This document shows positions 1-9,100 of a stretch of 22,040 nt of DNA, one piece after another. Position 1 is the stretch's first letter. Each line of letters opens with the position of its first letter. A program made the translations under genes and the position numbers. A model generated the notes under the pieces. The model was not told the DNA's origin and did no database searches. It worked only from the letters and a program-made list of their open reading frames with translations. Source of the stretch: Allomyces macrogynus ATCC 38327. Lineage: Eukaryota; Blastocladiomycota; Blastocladiomycetes; Blastocladiales; Blastocladiaceae. The stretch covers positions 956,391-978,430 of the forward strand of contig GG745338.1 of assembly GCA_000151295.1 (NCBI GenBank). The letters are read 5' to 3'.

Positions 1-1
1 T

Positions 2-882
2 GAGCTGTACGATCGGGACTGCTGTGCGAGTCATCTCGGGGATCGAGACGTCCAGTTCGTGCATTGCGAGACAGGAGATCTGCTCGCCAAGGGCGTGCGG
101 CATGGGGATACGTGGATCGTCCCAGGCGTGTGCGAGAAGGGACCAACCAAGGACGCGCGGGTGCTCGACGTTTGGGGTAAGCGACCTGTTGGTGCGCATG
201 TCGCCGATGCGGTCAAGAAGGTGTCGCTCGCCGAGCTGTGGCACGCGCGACTCTTTCACGTTGGTCATGATCGCGTTTCGGCCGTGTGTACGCTCGAACA
301 TGGTATCAAGGACGACGTGGGTGTGGCCAAGCCGCTACACGAGTGTATGACGTGTCTTGTGGCCAACGCGCGCAGCCAGCCGCATCCGCTGCGCCATTTG
401 CGTGCGAATCGACTATTTGGCGTCCTCCACGCTGATTTGGTGTCGATGAAGACGGTCGGCATGGGGGGTGTCAACTACTTTGCGACGGTCACGGACGAGT
501 ACTCACGCTGGTGCTTCGTGCTGCTTCTCCGGCGCAAGGGCGACTTTGGACCGCAGTTTCTCGATTTGCTGAAGCACGCCGAGTCGTTCTTCGGCGTGTC
601 TGCGGGCCGGCTGCACAGCGACCATGGTGGCGAGTTCATTGGCAACAATTTACGCTCGATTCTGCTCTCGCGTCGCATGCACTTGTCGACAACGTCTCCG
701 AACTCGCCAGAGTCAAATGGGCTTGCCGAGCGGACGCAGGGTGTGCTCAAGTCGATGGTGCGTGCGGCCATGACGGCCGCCAAGGCGCCGGATTCCCTCT
801 GGCCAGAGTGTGTGCGCGCGGCGTGCTATGTGCGCAACCGTGTGCCAAGTGACTCGCTCGATGGTCGCTCGCCATACCAGTT
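2..882 (+). pseudogene. Unit 0 copia pol, protease tail and integrase (5' partial)
   Basis: The frame is open from the window edge and encodes the end of the protease region, a gag-pre-integrase zinc finger (LWHARLFH followed by a CxxC) and the integrase core. The acidic triad is visible: D in HADLV, D in LHSDHGGEF and E in NGLAERT. Protease and integrase are in one continuous frame here, unlike in units 1-3, because base A is absent from the GCGCATG at about 198. Two compensating indels lie at about 35 and 46. At about 881 a single-base loss (CCAGTTG against CCAGGCTG in the other units) throws the frame, so the integrase C-terminus continues at 883 in another frame. The start lies outside the window. 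Confidence 0.9.
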
Positions 883-3483
883 GTTTTCGGCGCGTCACCC
901 AACATGTCGAAGTGCAAGGTGTGGGGCTCGCTTGGTGGCGCTGTTGTTCCGACGACGCAAGTGCGTCAGGGCGCGTCCGGATTCGCTGCAGGTGTTGCAG
1001 TGCGCTTGGTTGGCTATGGAGACGAGTTGCCGTGGGTCACGCGCGACGGCTACCGCGTGTGGGACGGACAGAAGGTGTTTGTCACGCGCGATGTCAAGTT
1101 TGCCGAGCGGCTCTGTGTTGCAGAGTCGCGTGTTGTTGCTGGTCCTCCTCGCACGTTGCCGTCGGCCAAGGTCAAGGTTGGGTCGCCCGTGCGAGTTGAT
1201 TTGGGGTCGCTGGACGTGCCGTCGACTGTGGTCGATGGCGTTGGTGGCGATGAAGTTGTTGATGAGGAGATCGGGCGTGGTGCGCGGCGTGATCAAGTTC
1301 AAGTGCCTATGGCGGTTCCGGATCAACTTCCCGCGGTCAACCTGATTGCCGAGCTCCCACTGGCGGGGCCAGCGTTGGAGCGCGATCATCTGCAAGTTGG
1401 CGAGAGGCCCGGTTTGCCGCAGGTGGACCAGGGACCAGTGGGGGTCCTCGCGGACGTGGGGGAGCCCGGTCGTCAGGCCGATGCGCCAGAAGTGAGCAAT
1501 GGGGGTGTTGGTGCTCTTCGACCTGATGCTCAAGCGCCCGTCGCACGGCAATCGCGCCGTTTGCGCGGCCTACAGCCCGAGGTCGCTCGCCGTTTTGATC
1601 CCGACGCCATTGCCCGCGTCCGCAGTACGCCCGGCGTGGGGGAGGTGGATCCTGAACCTAAAAGGGGCGTCGAACGTGCTGCTGACGCAGTTGAGAAAGT
1701 GCGCGTGTTGCGGCTGAATGGTGATTGCACTGACGCTTCGGCCCCTCTTGTTCGTTCCCTAGCTGGCCCTGGCGTTGACTCAGGCTCGCCCCTGTCCGGA
1801 ATTGTCGATCTCGATTTGCCGACTCTGTTTCTACGTGCGCACCCGGACTCGGATCTCAGCAAGTCTGTTGAGTCGGCAAGTGCGGTGCTCGCATGCGTTG
1901 CCGCAGCTCAAGTCGGCGCCCAGGGTGCAGTTTGGGAACCCAAGACGGTCGAGGAAGCGCTAGCGCACCCAGACTGGCGCGCGCCGACATTCGACGAGTA
2001 CAACTCGCTCGTCGAGAATGGGACATGGGTGCTCGTCAACCGCCGCCCAGGCGACAAGGTGATGCGCTCCGGTTGGATCTTCAAGTGGAAACTCGGGGCA
2101 GACGGAAAGCCCGTGCGCGCCAAGTCGCGACTTGTTGCCAAGGGATACACGGCCATTCCAGGCGTGCATTACACGGACACGTTTGCGCCCGTTGCGTCGT
2201 TTGACACGCTGCGTCTGATTCTGTCGCTCGCCGCGTATCTCAAGGTCCGGCCGCTGCAGCTCGACATCAAGACGGCCTTCCTGTACAATTACATCAAGGA
2301 GCGCGTGCTCATGGAGCAGCCACCAGGCTTCGTTGACAAGAAGAACTCGGACAAGGTCTGCATGCTCGTCAAGGCGCTGTACGGCACCAAGCAGGCCCCG
2401 CGCATGTGGTTCTGCCGTTTGGCCAATTACCTGATTTCGCTCGGATTCGTGGAGTCCAAGTACGACAAGTGCCTGTTCATGCACAAGACGGGCAAGGGCG
2501 TGATCTTCATTGGAGTCTATGTCGACGACTTGCCGATTGTCGCGTCAACCAAGGAGCTGCGCAAGTGGATTGTCGACAAGTTGAAGTCCGAGTTCAAGGT
2601 GCACGACTTGGGCGATGCGGCATGGTTGCTTGGGTGCAAGATTACGTACAGCGACGACGGGTCGATTTACCTTGACCAGAGCCAGAACGTCAAGTCAATG
2701 GGCAAGCGGTTCCAGATCCCCAAAAAGATGCGGCCAGTGATCCCGATGCGACCCACCGACTTCAAAGAGCTGCTCGAGTTGCCCAAGATCATTGATCCAG
2801 TCGTGAAGACCGAGTACCTCGCCATTGTCGGGTCGCTGCTCTTTGCGGCAACCAAAACGCGGCCGGACATTGCTGCTGCGACTGCAATTCTTGGCCGTTT
2901 CACGCATTCACCTGGTACGCTACATCTCAAAGCCGCAAAGCGGCTTGTTGGGTACCTGTTGGGCACGTCGAACCTCGGCATCAAGTTTTTGGGCAAGGAT
3001 ATGAAACTTGACACGTTTGCTGATGCCGATTGGGCTGAGGATCGTGGCGACCGCAAGTCGACGTCAGGTTTTGTGATACGGGTTGGCGGTAGCCCTGTCG
3101 CCTGGCGCTCGAAGAAGCAGACGCTCGTGGCAAAGTCGACCATGGCTGCTGAGTACGTGTCAGCAAGCTTAGCGGGCGACACGATCCTCACGATACGCGC
3201 GCTGCTGGAAGAGCTCGGGTACAAACAGGATGGACCGACGCCGCTCATGGAAGATAACGAGTCGGTGGAGCGTGTAGCCAAGGACGCGCTGCTCTCGTCG
3301 AAACACGTTGAGATCCACGCCCACTGGTTGCAGGACCAAGTTGCCAAGAAGACGATTGACCTGCAGCGCGTGGACACGGAGAACCAGATTGCCGACATTT
3401 TGACCAAGCCGCTTGCTGCTCCTGCATTCTGCAAGCTTCATGACATGATTGGAGTTGCGGAAGTGATTGCTCCACACGCGTAG
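883..3483 (+). CDS. Unit 0 copia pol, integrase C-terminus to RNase H
   Basis: After the frameshift near 881 the frame is open to the TAG at 3481-3483; the first ATG is at 904 (859 residues from there). Numbered from that ATG, a Pro/Val-rich linker runs to about residue 330. The reverse transcriptase (RVT_2, Ty1/copia type) follows, with motif A Asp454 in LQLDIKTAF and YVDD with Asp541/Asp542. RNase H follows, with Asp707 (FADADW), Glu750 (MAAEYV), Asp784 (MEDNES) and Asp831 (QIADILTKPL). All catalytic positions are present. The conserved RT segment RLVAKG is intact here but altered in unit 1. FLYNYIKE replaces the FLYGYIKE of units 1 and 2. The start codon is not expected to be native, since this is the middle of a polyprotein. 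Confidence 0.93.
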   Translation, partial: VFGASPNMSKCKVWGSLGGAVVPTTQVRQGASGFAAGVAVRLVGYGDELPWVTRDGYRVWDGQKVFVTRDVKFAERLCVAESRVVAGPPRTLPSAKVKVGSPVRVDLGSLDVPSTVVDGVGGDEVVDEEIGRGARRDQVQVPMAVPDQLPAVNLIAELPLAGPALERDHLQVGERPGLPQVDQGPVGVLADVGEPGRQADAPEVSNGGVGALRPDAQAPVARQSRRLRGLQPEVARRFDPDAIARVRSTPGVGEVDPEPKRGVERAADAVEKVRVLRLNGDCTDASAPLVRSLAGPGVDSGSPLSGIVDLDLPTLFLRAHPDSDLSKSVESASAVLACVAAAQVGAQGAVWEPKTVEEALAHPDWRAPTFDEYNSLVENGTWVLVNRRPGDKVMRSGWIFKWKLGADGKPVRAKSRLVAKGYTAIPGVHYTDTFAPVASFDTLRLILSLAAYLKVRPLQLDIKTAFLYNYIKERVLMEQPPGFVDKKNSDKVCMLVKALYGTKQAPRMWFCRLANYLISLGFVESKYDKCLFMHKTGKGVIFIGVYVDDLPIVASTKELRKWIVDKLKSEFKVHDLGDAAWLLGCKITYSDDGSIYLDQSQNVKSMGKRFQIPKKMRPVIPMRPTDFKELLELPKIIDPVVKTEYLAIVGSLLFAATKTRPDIAAATAILGRFTHSPGTLHLKAAKRLVGYLLGTSNLGIKFLGKDMKLDTFADADWAEDRGDRKSTSGFVIRVGGSPVAWRSKKQTLVAKSTMAAEYVSASLAGDTILTIRALLEELGYKQDGPTPLMEDNESVERVAKDALLSSKHVEIHAHWLQDQVAKKTIDLQRVDTENQIADILTKPLAAPAFCKLHDMIGVAEVIAPHA

Positions 3484-3493
3484 GAAATGCTCG

Positions 3494-3504
3494 CCGTGGG
3501 GGAG
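3494..3504 (+). other. Polypurine tract of copia unit 0
   Basis: GTGGGGGAG directly precedes TGTCGAAG, the first bases of the LTR. A purine tract ending GGGGGAG abutting TGT is the usual plus-strand priming site of Ty1/copia elements. It lies about 20 bp after the pol stop. The same junction occurs before 9379 and 15259. It identifies the 187-bp repeat as the copia 3' LTR. Confidence 0.75.
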
Positions 3505-3691
3505 TGTCGAAGTGTTCGTCTCACATTTGTGTTTCTTGTTTTTTGTCTTCCCTCATTGTTTCCTTGTTGGAGCTGTTCGAGTTGGAGTCTTGTGTAAATG
3601 ATGGTAGCAACCTAGGTTATGGTTGCCACCTCCGCTGAAGTGCAGAGTGCACACACCAAATGCATTCCTTCTCCCACTCAACCATGTGAAA
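3505..3691 (+). repeat. Copia LTR-a (3' LTR of unit 0), 187 bp
   Basis: The repeat starts TGTCGAAG next to the polypurine tract and shares a common end TGTGAAA with the six other copies in the window. It contains a hairpin at 3603-3630: arms GGTAGCAACC and GGTTGCCACC with loop TAGGTTAT, one arm mismatch. The 3' flank is gypsy coding sequence, not a primer binding site. The 3' terminus is not the canonical CA; the sequence passes through ACCA eight bases earlier, so the exact end is uncertain. LTR-a copies at 9379 and 15259 appear identical to this one. Confidence 0.85.
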
Positions 3692-4288
3692 CCAACCACG
3701 TTTACGGCCACTTGTCTTGATCCACTGATGTTCAGCGACCTGGCCCCACGACTTCTCCGCATTCATGACGCCATCTTGGACTCGAAGCAGCGCATGCTGC
3801 AACGCAATCCTCGAAACCAAGCAGCTGTTTGGCAACCACGAATCGGCGATTTCGTCATGCTCAATGCACGCAACCTGAACGCCGATACTGCTGGACTCCC
3901 AGTCACAGCCAAGCTCCGGCCATCGTATATCGGACCGTTCAAGGTCATTGCACAACACTCGCCTGTGAGCTTCCAGCTCAAACTACCGGATCGCATGATT
4001 GCCAACCGTGTTCACGATGTCTTCCATGCCGACCACTTAAAACAAGCACCTTTGGGTGGTGCGCCAGCAGAAGGCCACGATCACACTGACGAAAATGATA
4101 CCTCTTACTCTGGCGACGAACCTGATGATGGCACTGGCGAGTATGACGAGATTGCGCTGCCACCTGATCATGTCACTGCTGCTCCTGAACCTGCTTCCCT
4201 GAACGAGAACCGCAAGTCGCGCCGGTTGCTTGGACAAGCACCTGAAATTCAAAAACGTTTCAATCCGGAACTGTGTCGACGTTGCTAG
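3692..4288 (+). pseudogene. Ty3/gypsy polyprotein C-terminal fragment (integrase tail), unit 1
   Basis: An open frame of 198 codons runs from the LTR-a border to a TAG at 4286-4288. It reads as the last part of a gypsy integrase: a coiled region with SKQRMLQRN, then RIGDFVML, then the GPY/F module (KLRPSYIGPFKVI, about residues 74-86), then LPDRMIANRVHDVFHADHLKQ, which corresponds to the family's VHxVFHVSxLK block. An acidic low-complexity tail follows. The integrase core, RT and gag of this gypsy element are absent: the fragment begins where the copia LTR ends. The simplest reading is that a copia element once inserted into a gypsy integrase gene and the left part was lost. An in-frame ATG at 3623 lies inside the LTR and is probably not used. 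Confidence 0.85.
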
Positions 4289-4304
4289 CTGGAGGGGGGA
4301 GAAA
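4289..4304 (+). other. Polypurine tract of the gypsy remnant
   Basis: The purine-rich run GGAGGGGGGAGAAA follows the gypsy stop codon by two bases and is immediately followed by TGATGTGAAG, a plausible LTR start. Copies lie at about 10163-10178 and 16043-16058. Confidence 0.7.
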
Positions 4305-4505
4305 TGATGTGAAGCAGAGCTACCCGTATCGTTCCTTTGCAAACCCGTTGTTGTTGTTGTTGATTCCCGTTTGTCATTCCATGTATATAAACGCCCAAAC
4401 GTACCTCTGGGTACGACAGGCTCGTTCCACACTTGACACCATATCAACAACAACCAAAACTCGAACCACCACCACCCGAAATGTGCTGCATCCGCTCGAG
4501 ACACA
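4305..4505 (+). repeat. Gypsy 3' LTR (end uncertain), unit 1
   Basis: The sequence after the gypsy purine tract has LTR character: it starts TGATGTGAAG, has a (GTT)n run at about 4347-4361, a TATA box at 4384 and a CAA/ACC-rich stretch downstream. The 3' limit is set at ACACA (4501-4505) as a possible terminal CA, but no second gypsy LTR exists in a unit to define the end. Copia gag sequence is recognisable from about 4515. Confidence 0.55.
4384..4391 (+). promoter_or_regulatory. TATA box in gypsy LTR, unit 1
   Basis: TATATAAA lies about 80 bp into the gypsy LTR and about 130 bp upstream of the truncated copia gag. In an LTR this would be the core promoter. Here the downstream sequence is copia gag, so the promoter could drive a chimeric transcript. 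Identical copies are at 10258 and 16138. Confidence 0.5.
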
Positions 4506-4513
4506 AGGCCTAG

Positions 4514-5168
4514 TCGTGCATCCGGAGCATCATCAAGGTCGTCTTGCTGTCTGCCGTTGCGTCCGAACTCCTGCCAGTCTTCTCGGACGCCACCTGTGTC
4601 GCCGATGCGTGGGCGCTGCTGCGTGCTTGTTTTGACAAGCGTTCCGCGCAAGCTCATCTCGCCAATGTCAAGGGGCTGTTCACAAAGCCCATGTCGGGCT
4701 CTGGTGCTGCTGCGGTTCGTGAGCACATTGCCAATTTGCAACGCCGTTTTGATGTGATTCGGCGCCATGAACGTGCCAAGTCGTCCTCGCATCTGCACAC
4801 CGACTTTGCCGACTTGTTCTTGGGTCCTCGCACTGCTCTCCTCGCTGCCGCCCAAGTATTCGCCAACAGTGCTCTCCTTGGGCGAGCACTATGAGGAAAT
4901 GGCGATTGTCGAATTACAGACGATTCTCGAGGGGGCTGCTGACCAGCTAGAACGCTGCTCTGGGACTGAGACGCAGGCGCTTGTTGTGACGAAGCGCAAG
5001 GACACGAACGCCTGTCACAACTGTGGCAAGATTGGTCATTATGTGCGCTTCTGCCCGAACCAGGACCACCAGCGCAAGAACGGCACTGAAACCGCGAACT
5101 GGCGCAAAAAGAAGGGCACGAATGTTGTGGCCAAGGACAGCGACGAACATGCAATGGTGCATTTGTAG
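4514..5168 (+). pseudogene. Copia gag remnant, unit 1 (frameshifted)
   Basis: This is the C-terminal part of a Ty1/copia Gag (UBN2-like) followed by a CCHC zinc knuckle. The open frame begins after an in-frame TAG at 4511 and has no ATG before recognisable Gag sequence, so the N-terminus is missing and replaced by the gypsy LTR. An extra G near 4825 (TTGGGTCC against TTGGTCC in units 2 and 3) breaks the frame; the knuckle continues in the +1 frame to the TAG at 5166-5168. The shorter run is probably original, because it gives a continuous Gag in unit 2. Confidence 0.85.
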
Positions 5169-5378
5169 GTGGACGAGTATGAGCGTTTGATGGCGTCTGC
5201 CCGTGGTGCGGACGCCGCTGGTGTTGTTTTTGGTGCTGCTGAATTTGACGGATTTGCGCACTACCCGATTGTCGCCCTCTGCCCCGAAATCGTGAGACTT
5301 GAACGTCAAAGCCATCAGGGCATGGCGACGCCGCCCAGCACGTACCCGCCCATCATTCATGTCGATGCATCGAATTAT
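5169..5378 (+). pseudogene. Gag-protease linker after in-frame TAG, unit 1
   Basis: Seventy sense codons follow the gag TAG in the same frame as the knuckle (starting VDEYERLM, ending HVDASNY). They run directly into LTR-b. If LTR-b and one copy of the flanking direct repeat are ignored, the frame continues into the protease segment at 5571. This stretch is therefore part of the original Gag-Pol reading frame and not a separate gene. No domain is recognisable. Confidence 0.65.
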
Positions 5379-5565
5379 TGTCGAAGTATTCGTCTCGCAT
5401 TTGTGTTTCTTGTTTTTTGTCTTCCCTCATTGTTTCCTTGTTGGAGCTGTTCGAGTTGGATTCTTGTGTAAATGATGGTGGCAACCTAGGTTATGGTTGC
5501 CACCACCGCTGAAGTGCAGAGTGCACACACCAAATGCATTCCCCCTCCCGCTCAACCTTGCGAAA
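5379..5565 (+). repeat. Copia LTR-b, solo insertion between gag and protease, unit 1
   Basis: This 187-bp copy starts TGTCGAAG and ends GCGAAA. It is flanked by a direct repeat: ATTAT at 5374-5378 and 5566-5570 (AATTAT if one shared base is counted). Five bases is the usual target-site duplication of LTR elements. Repeat plus LTR is 192 bp, a multiple of three. It carries the hairpin at 5477-5504 with perfect 10-bp arms GGTGGCAACC/GGTTGCCACC and loop TAGGTTAT. It differs from LTR-a at scattered sites, some of them CpG against TpG/CpA. Confidence 0.85.
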
Positions 5566-6143
5566 ATTATGAAGGACCGGATCCTCACCATCATCGTGCG
5601 CACGCGCTGATGCCTTTGTCGGCGCGCGCACGTCTTGCTCAGAGCCCGAAAGTCGACTCGGCCGCTGGCGCGCACTTCTGCGGCGACAAGTCGCTGTTTG
5701 CTACGCTCAACGACATGCGGCCTGGCGAAGGGTTCCTCGTCTCACTGGGTGACCACCGCGTGTGCCGTCCGATTGGCAAGGGCACGATGCGCATCCGCAC
5801 GCCTTCGGGCAACATTGTTCACCTTGACCCGGTCTGGTACATTCCCGGCTTCAAGACGCTTGTCTCAGTCTCTGAGCTGTACGATGGGACTGCTGTGCGA
5901 GTCATCTTCGGGGATCGAGACGTCCAGTTCGTGCATTGCGAGACAGGAGATCTGCTCGCCAAGGGCGTGCGGCATGGGGATACGTGGATCGTCCCAGGCG
6001 TGTGCGAGAAGGGACCAACCAAGGACGCGTGGGTGCTCGACGTTTGGGGTAAGCGACCTGTTGGTGCGCAATGTCGCCGATGCGGTCAAGAAGGTGTCGC
6101 TCGCCGAGCTGTGGCACGCGCGACTCTTTCACGTTGGTCATGA
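5565..6143 (+). pseudogene. Copia protease region, unit 1
   Basis: This segment follows LTR-b in the same frame as the gag linker. The retropepsin-type active site is at codon 31: DSAAGAH, where copia proteases usually read DSGASxH, so the catalytic-triad Gly is Ala. Downstream, RIRTPSGNIVHLDPVWYIPGFKTLVSVSEL matches the copia protease C-terminal block (approximately, by family knowledge). At about 6070 an extra A (GCGCAATG) shifts the frame, so integrase continues in the +1 frame and the last 25 codons to the TGA at 6141-6143 are out of register. The same lesion is in units 2 and 3 but not unit 0. Confidence 0.8.
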
Positions 6144-9100
6144 TCGCGTTTCGGCCGTGTGTACGCTCGAACATGGTATCAAGGACGACGTGGGTGTGGC
6201 CAAGCCGCTACACGAGTGTATGACGTGTCTTGTGGCCAACGCGCGCAGCCAGCCGCATCCGCTGCGCCATTTGCGTGCGAATCGACTATTTGGCGTCCTC
6301 CACGCTGATTTGGTGTCGATGAAGACGGTCGGCATGGGGGGTGTCAACTACTTTGCGACGGTCATGGACGAGTACTCACGCTGGTGCTTTGTGCTGCTTC
6401 TCCAGCGCAAGGGCGACTTTGGACCGCAGTTTCTCGATTTGCTGAAGCACGCCGAGTCGTTCTTCGGCGTGTCTGCGGGCCGGCTGCACAGCGACCATGG
6501 TGGCGAGTTCATTGGCAACAGTTTACGCTCGATTCTGCTCTCGCGTCGCATGCACTTGTTGACAACGTCACTGAACTCGCCAGAGTCAAATGGGCTTGCC
6601 GAGCGGACGCAGGGTGTGCTCAAGTCAATGGTGCGTGCGGCCATGACGGCCGCCAAGGCGCCGGATTCCCTCTGGCCAGAGTGTGTGCGCGCGGCGTGCT
6701 ATGTGCGCAACCGTGTGCCAAGTGACTCGCTCAGTGGTCGCTCGCCATACCAGGCTGTTTTCGGCGCGTCACCCAACATGTCGAAGTGCAAGGTGTGGGG
6801 CTCGCTTGGTGGCGCTGTTGTTCCGACGACGCAAGTGCGTCAGGGCGCGTCCGGATTCGCTGCAGGTGTGGCAGTGCGCATGGTTGGCTATGGAGACGAG
6901 TTGCCGTGGGTCACGCGCGACGGCTACCGCGTGTGGGACGGACAGAAGGTGTTTGTCACGCGCGATGTCAAGTTTGCCGAGCGGCTCTGTGTTGCAGAGT
7001 CGCGTGTTGTTGCTGGTGCTCCTCGCACGTTGCCGTCGGCCAAGGTCAAGGTTGGGTCGCCCGTGCGAGTTGATTTGGGGTCGCTGGACGTGCCGTCGAC
7101 TGTGGTCGATGGCGTTGGTGGCGGTGAAGTTGTTGATGAGGAGATCGGGCGTGGTGCGCGGCGTGATCAAGTTCAAGTGCCTATGGCGGTTCCGGATCAA
7201 CTTCCCGCGGTCAACCTGATTGCCGAGCTCCCACTGGCGGAGCCAGCGTTGGAGCGCGATAATCTGCAAGTTGGCGAGAGGCCCGGTTTGCCGCAGGTGG
7301 ACCAGGGACCAGTGGGGGTCCTCGCGGACGTGGGGGAGCCCGGTCGTCAGGCCGATGCGCCAGAAGTGAGCGATGGGGGTGTTGGTGCTCTTCGACCTGA
7401 TGCTCAAGCGCCCGTCGCGCGGCAATCGCGCCGTTTGCGCGGCCTACAGCCCGAGGTCGCTCGCCGTTTTGATCCCGGCGCCATTGCCCGCGTCCGCAGT
7501 ACGCCCGACGTGGGGGAGGTGGATCCTGAACCTAAAAGGGGCGTCGAACGTGCTGCTGACGCAGTTGAGAAAGTGCGCGTGTTGCGGCTGAATAGTGATT
7601 GCACTGACGCTTCGGCCCCTCTTGTTCGTTCCCTAGCTGGCCCTGGCGTTGACTCAGGCTCGCCCCTGTCCGGAATTGTCGATCTCGATTTTCCGACACT
7701 CTTTCTACGTGCGCACCCGGACTCGGATCTCAGCAAGTCTGTTGAGTCGGCAAGTGCGGTGCTCGCATGCGTTGCCGCAGCTCAAGTCGGCGCCCAGGGT
7801 GCAGTCTGGGAACCCAAGACGGTCAAGGAAGCGCTAGCGCACCCAGACTGGCGCGCGCCGACATTCGACGAGTACAACTCGCTCGTCGAGAATGGGACAT
7901 GGGTGCTCGTCAACCACCGCCCAGGCGACAAGGTGATGCACTCCGGTTGGATCTTCAAGTGGAAACTCGGGGCAGATGGAAAGCCCGTGCGTGCCAAGTC
8001 GCGACTTGGTGACAAGGGATACATGGCCATTCCAGGCGTGCATTACACGGACACGTTTGCGCCCGTTGCGTCGTTTGACACGCTGCGTCTGATTCTGTCG
8101 CTCGCCACGTATCTCAAGGTCCGGCCGCTGCAGCTCGACATCAAGACGGCCTTCCTGTACGGTTACATCAAGGAGCGCGTGCTCATGGAGCAGCCACCAG
8201 GCTTTGTCGACAAGAAGAACTCGGACAAGGTCTGCATGCTCGTCAAGGCGCTGTACGGCACCAAGCAGGCCCCGCGCATGTGGTTCTGCCGTTTGGCCAA
8301 TTACCTGATTTCGCTCGGATTCGTGGAGTCCAAGTACGACAAGTGCCTGTTCATGCACAAGACGGGCAAGGGCGTGATCTTCATTGGAGTCTATGTCGAC
8401 GACTTGCCGATTGTCGCGTCAACCAAGGAGCTGCGCAAGTGGATTGTCGACAAGTTGAAGTCCGAGTTCAAGGTGCACGACTTGGGCGATGCGGCATGGT
8501 TGCTTGGGTGCAAGATTACGTACAGCGACGACGGGTCGATTTACCTTGACCAGAGCCAGAACGTCAAGTCAATGGGCAAGCGGTTCCAGATCCCCAAAAA
8601 GATGCGGCCAGTGATCCCGATGCGACCCACCGACTTCAAAGAGCTGCTCGAGTTGCCCAAGATCATTGATCCAGTCGTGAAGACCGAGTACCTCGCCATT
8701 GTCGGGTCGCTGCTCTTTGCGGCAACCAAAACGCGGCCGGACATTGCTGCTGCGACTGCAATTCTTGGCCGTTTCACGCATTCACCTGGTACGCTACATC
8801 TCAAAGCCGCAAAGCGGCTTGTTGGGTACCTGTTGGGCACGTCGAACCTCGGCATCAAGTTTTTGGGCAAGGATATGAAACTTGACACGTTTGCTGATGC
8901 CGATTGGGCTGAGGATCGTGGCGACCGCAAGTCGACGTCAGGTTTTGTGATACGGGTTGGCGGTAGCCCTGTCGCCTGGCGCTCGAAGAAGCAGACGCTC
9001 GTGGCAAAGTCGACCATGGCTGCTGAGTACGTGTCAGCAAGCTTAGCGGGCGACACGATCCTCACGATACGCGCGCTGCTGGAAGAGCTCGGGTACAAAC

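Noticed and set aside
2667..3434. Minus-strand open frame of 255 codons, repeated at 8541 and 14421
   Set aside because: Antisense shadow of RT/RNase H; Ser/Arg-rich with no domain. Codon structure of the plus strand explains it.
5379..5565. LTR-b as an intron
   Set aside because: The length and frame would fit, but borders have no good GT...AG pair at the direct repeat, and the same 187-bp sequence occurs after the pol polypurine tract and at the array end, which an LTR explains better.
5635..6069. Extension of the unit 1 pol frame upstream of integrase as coding
   Set aside because: In this frame the sequence is Ser/Arg-rich noise, while the protease motif is in the other frame.
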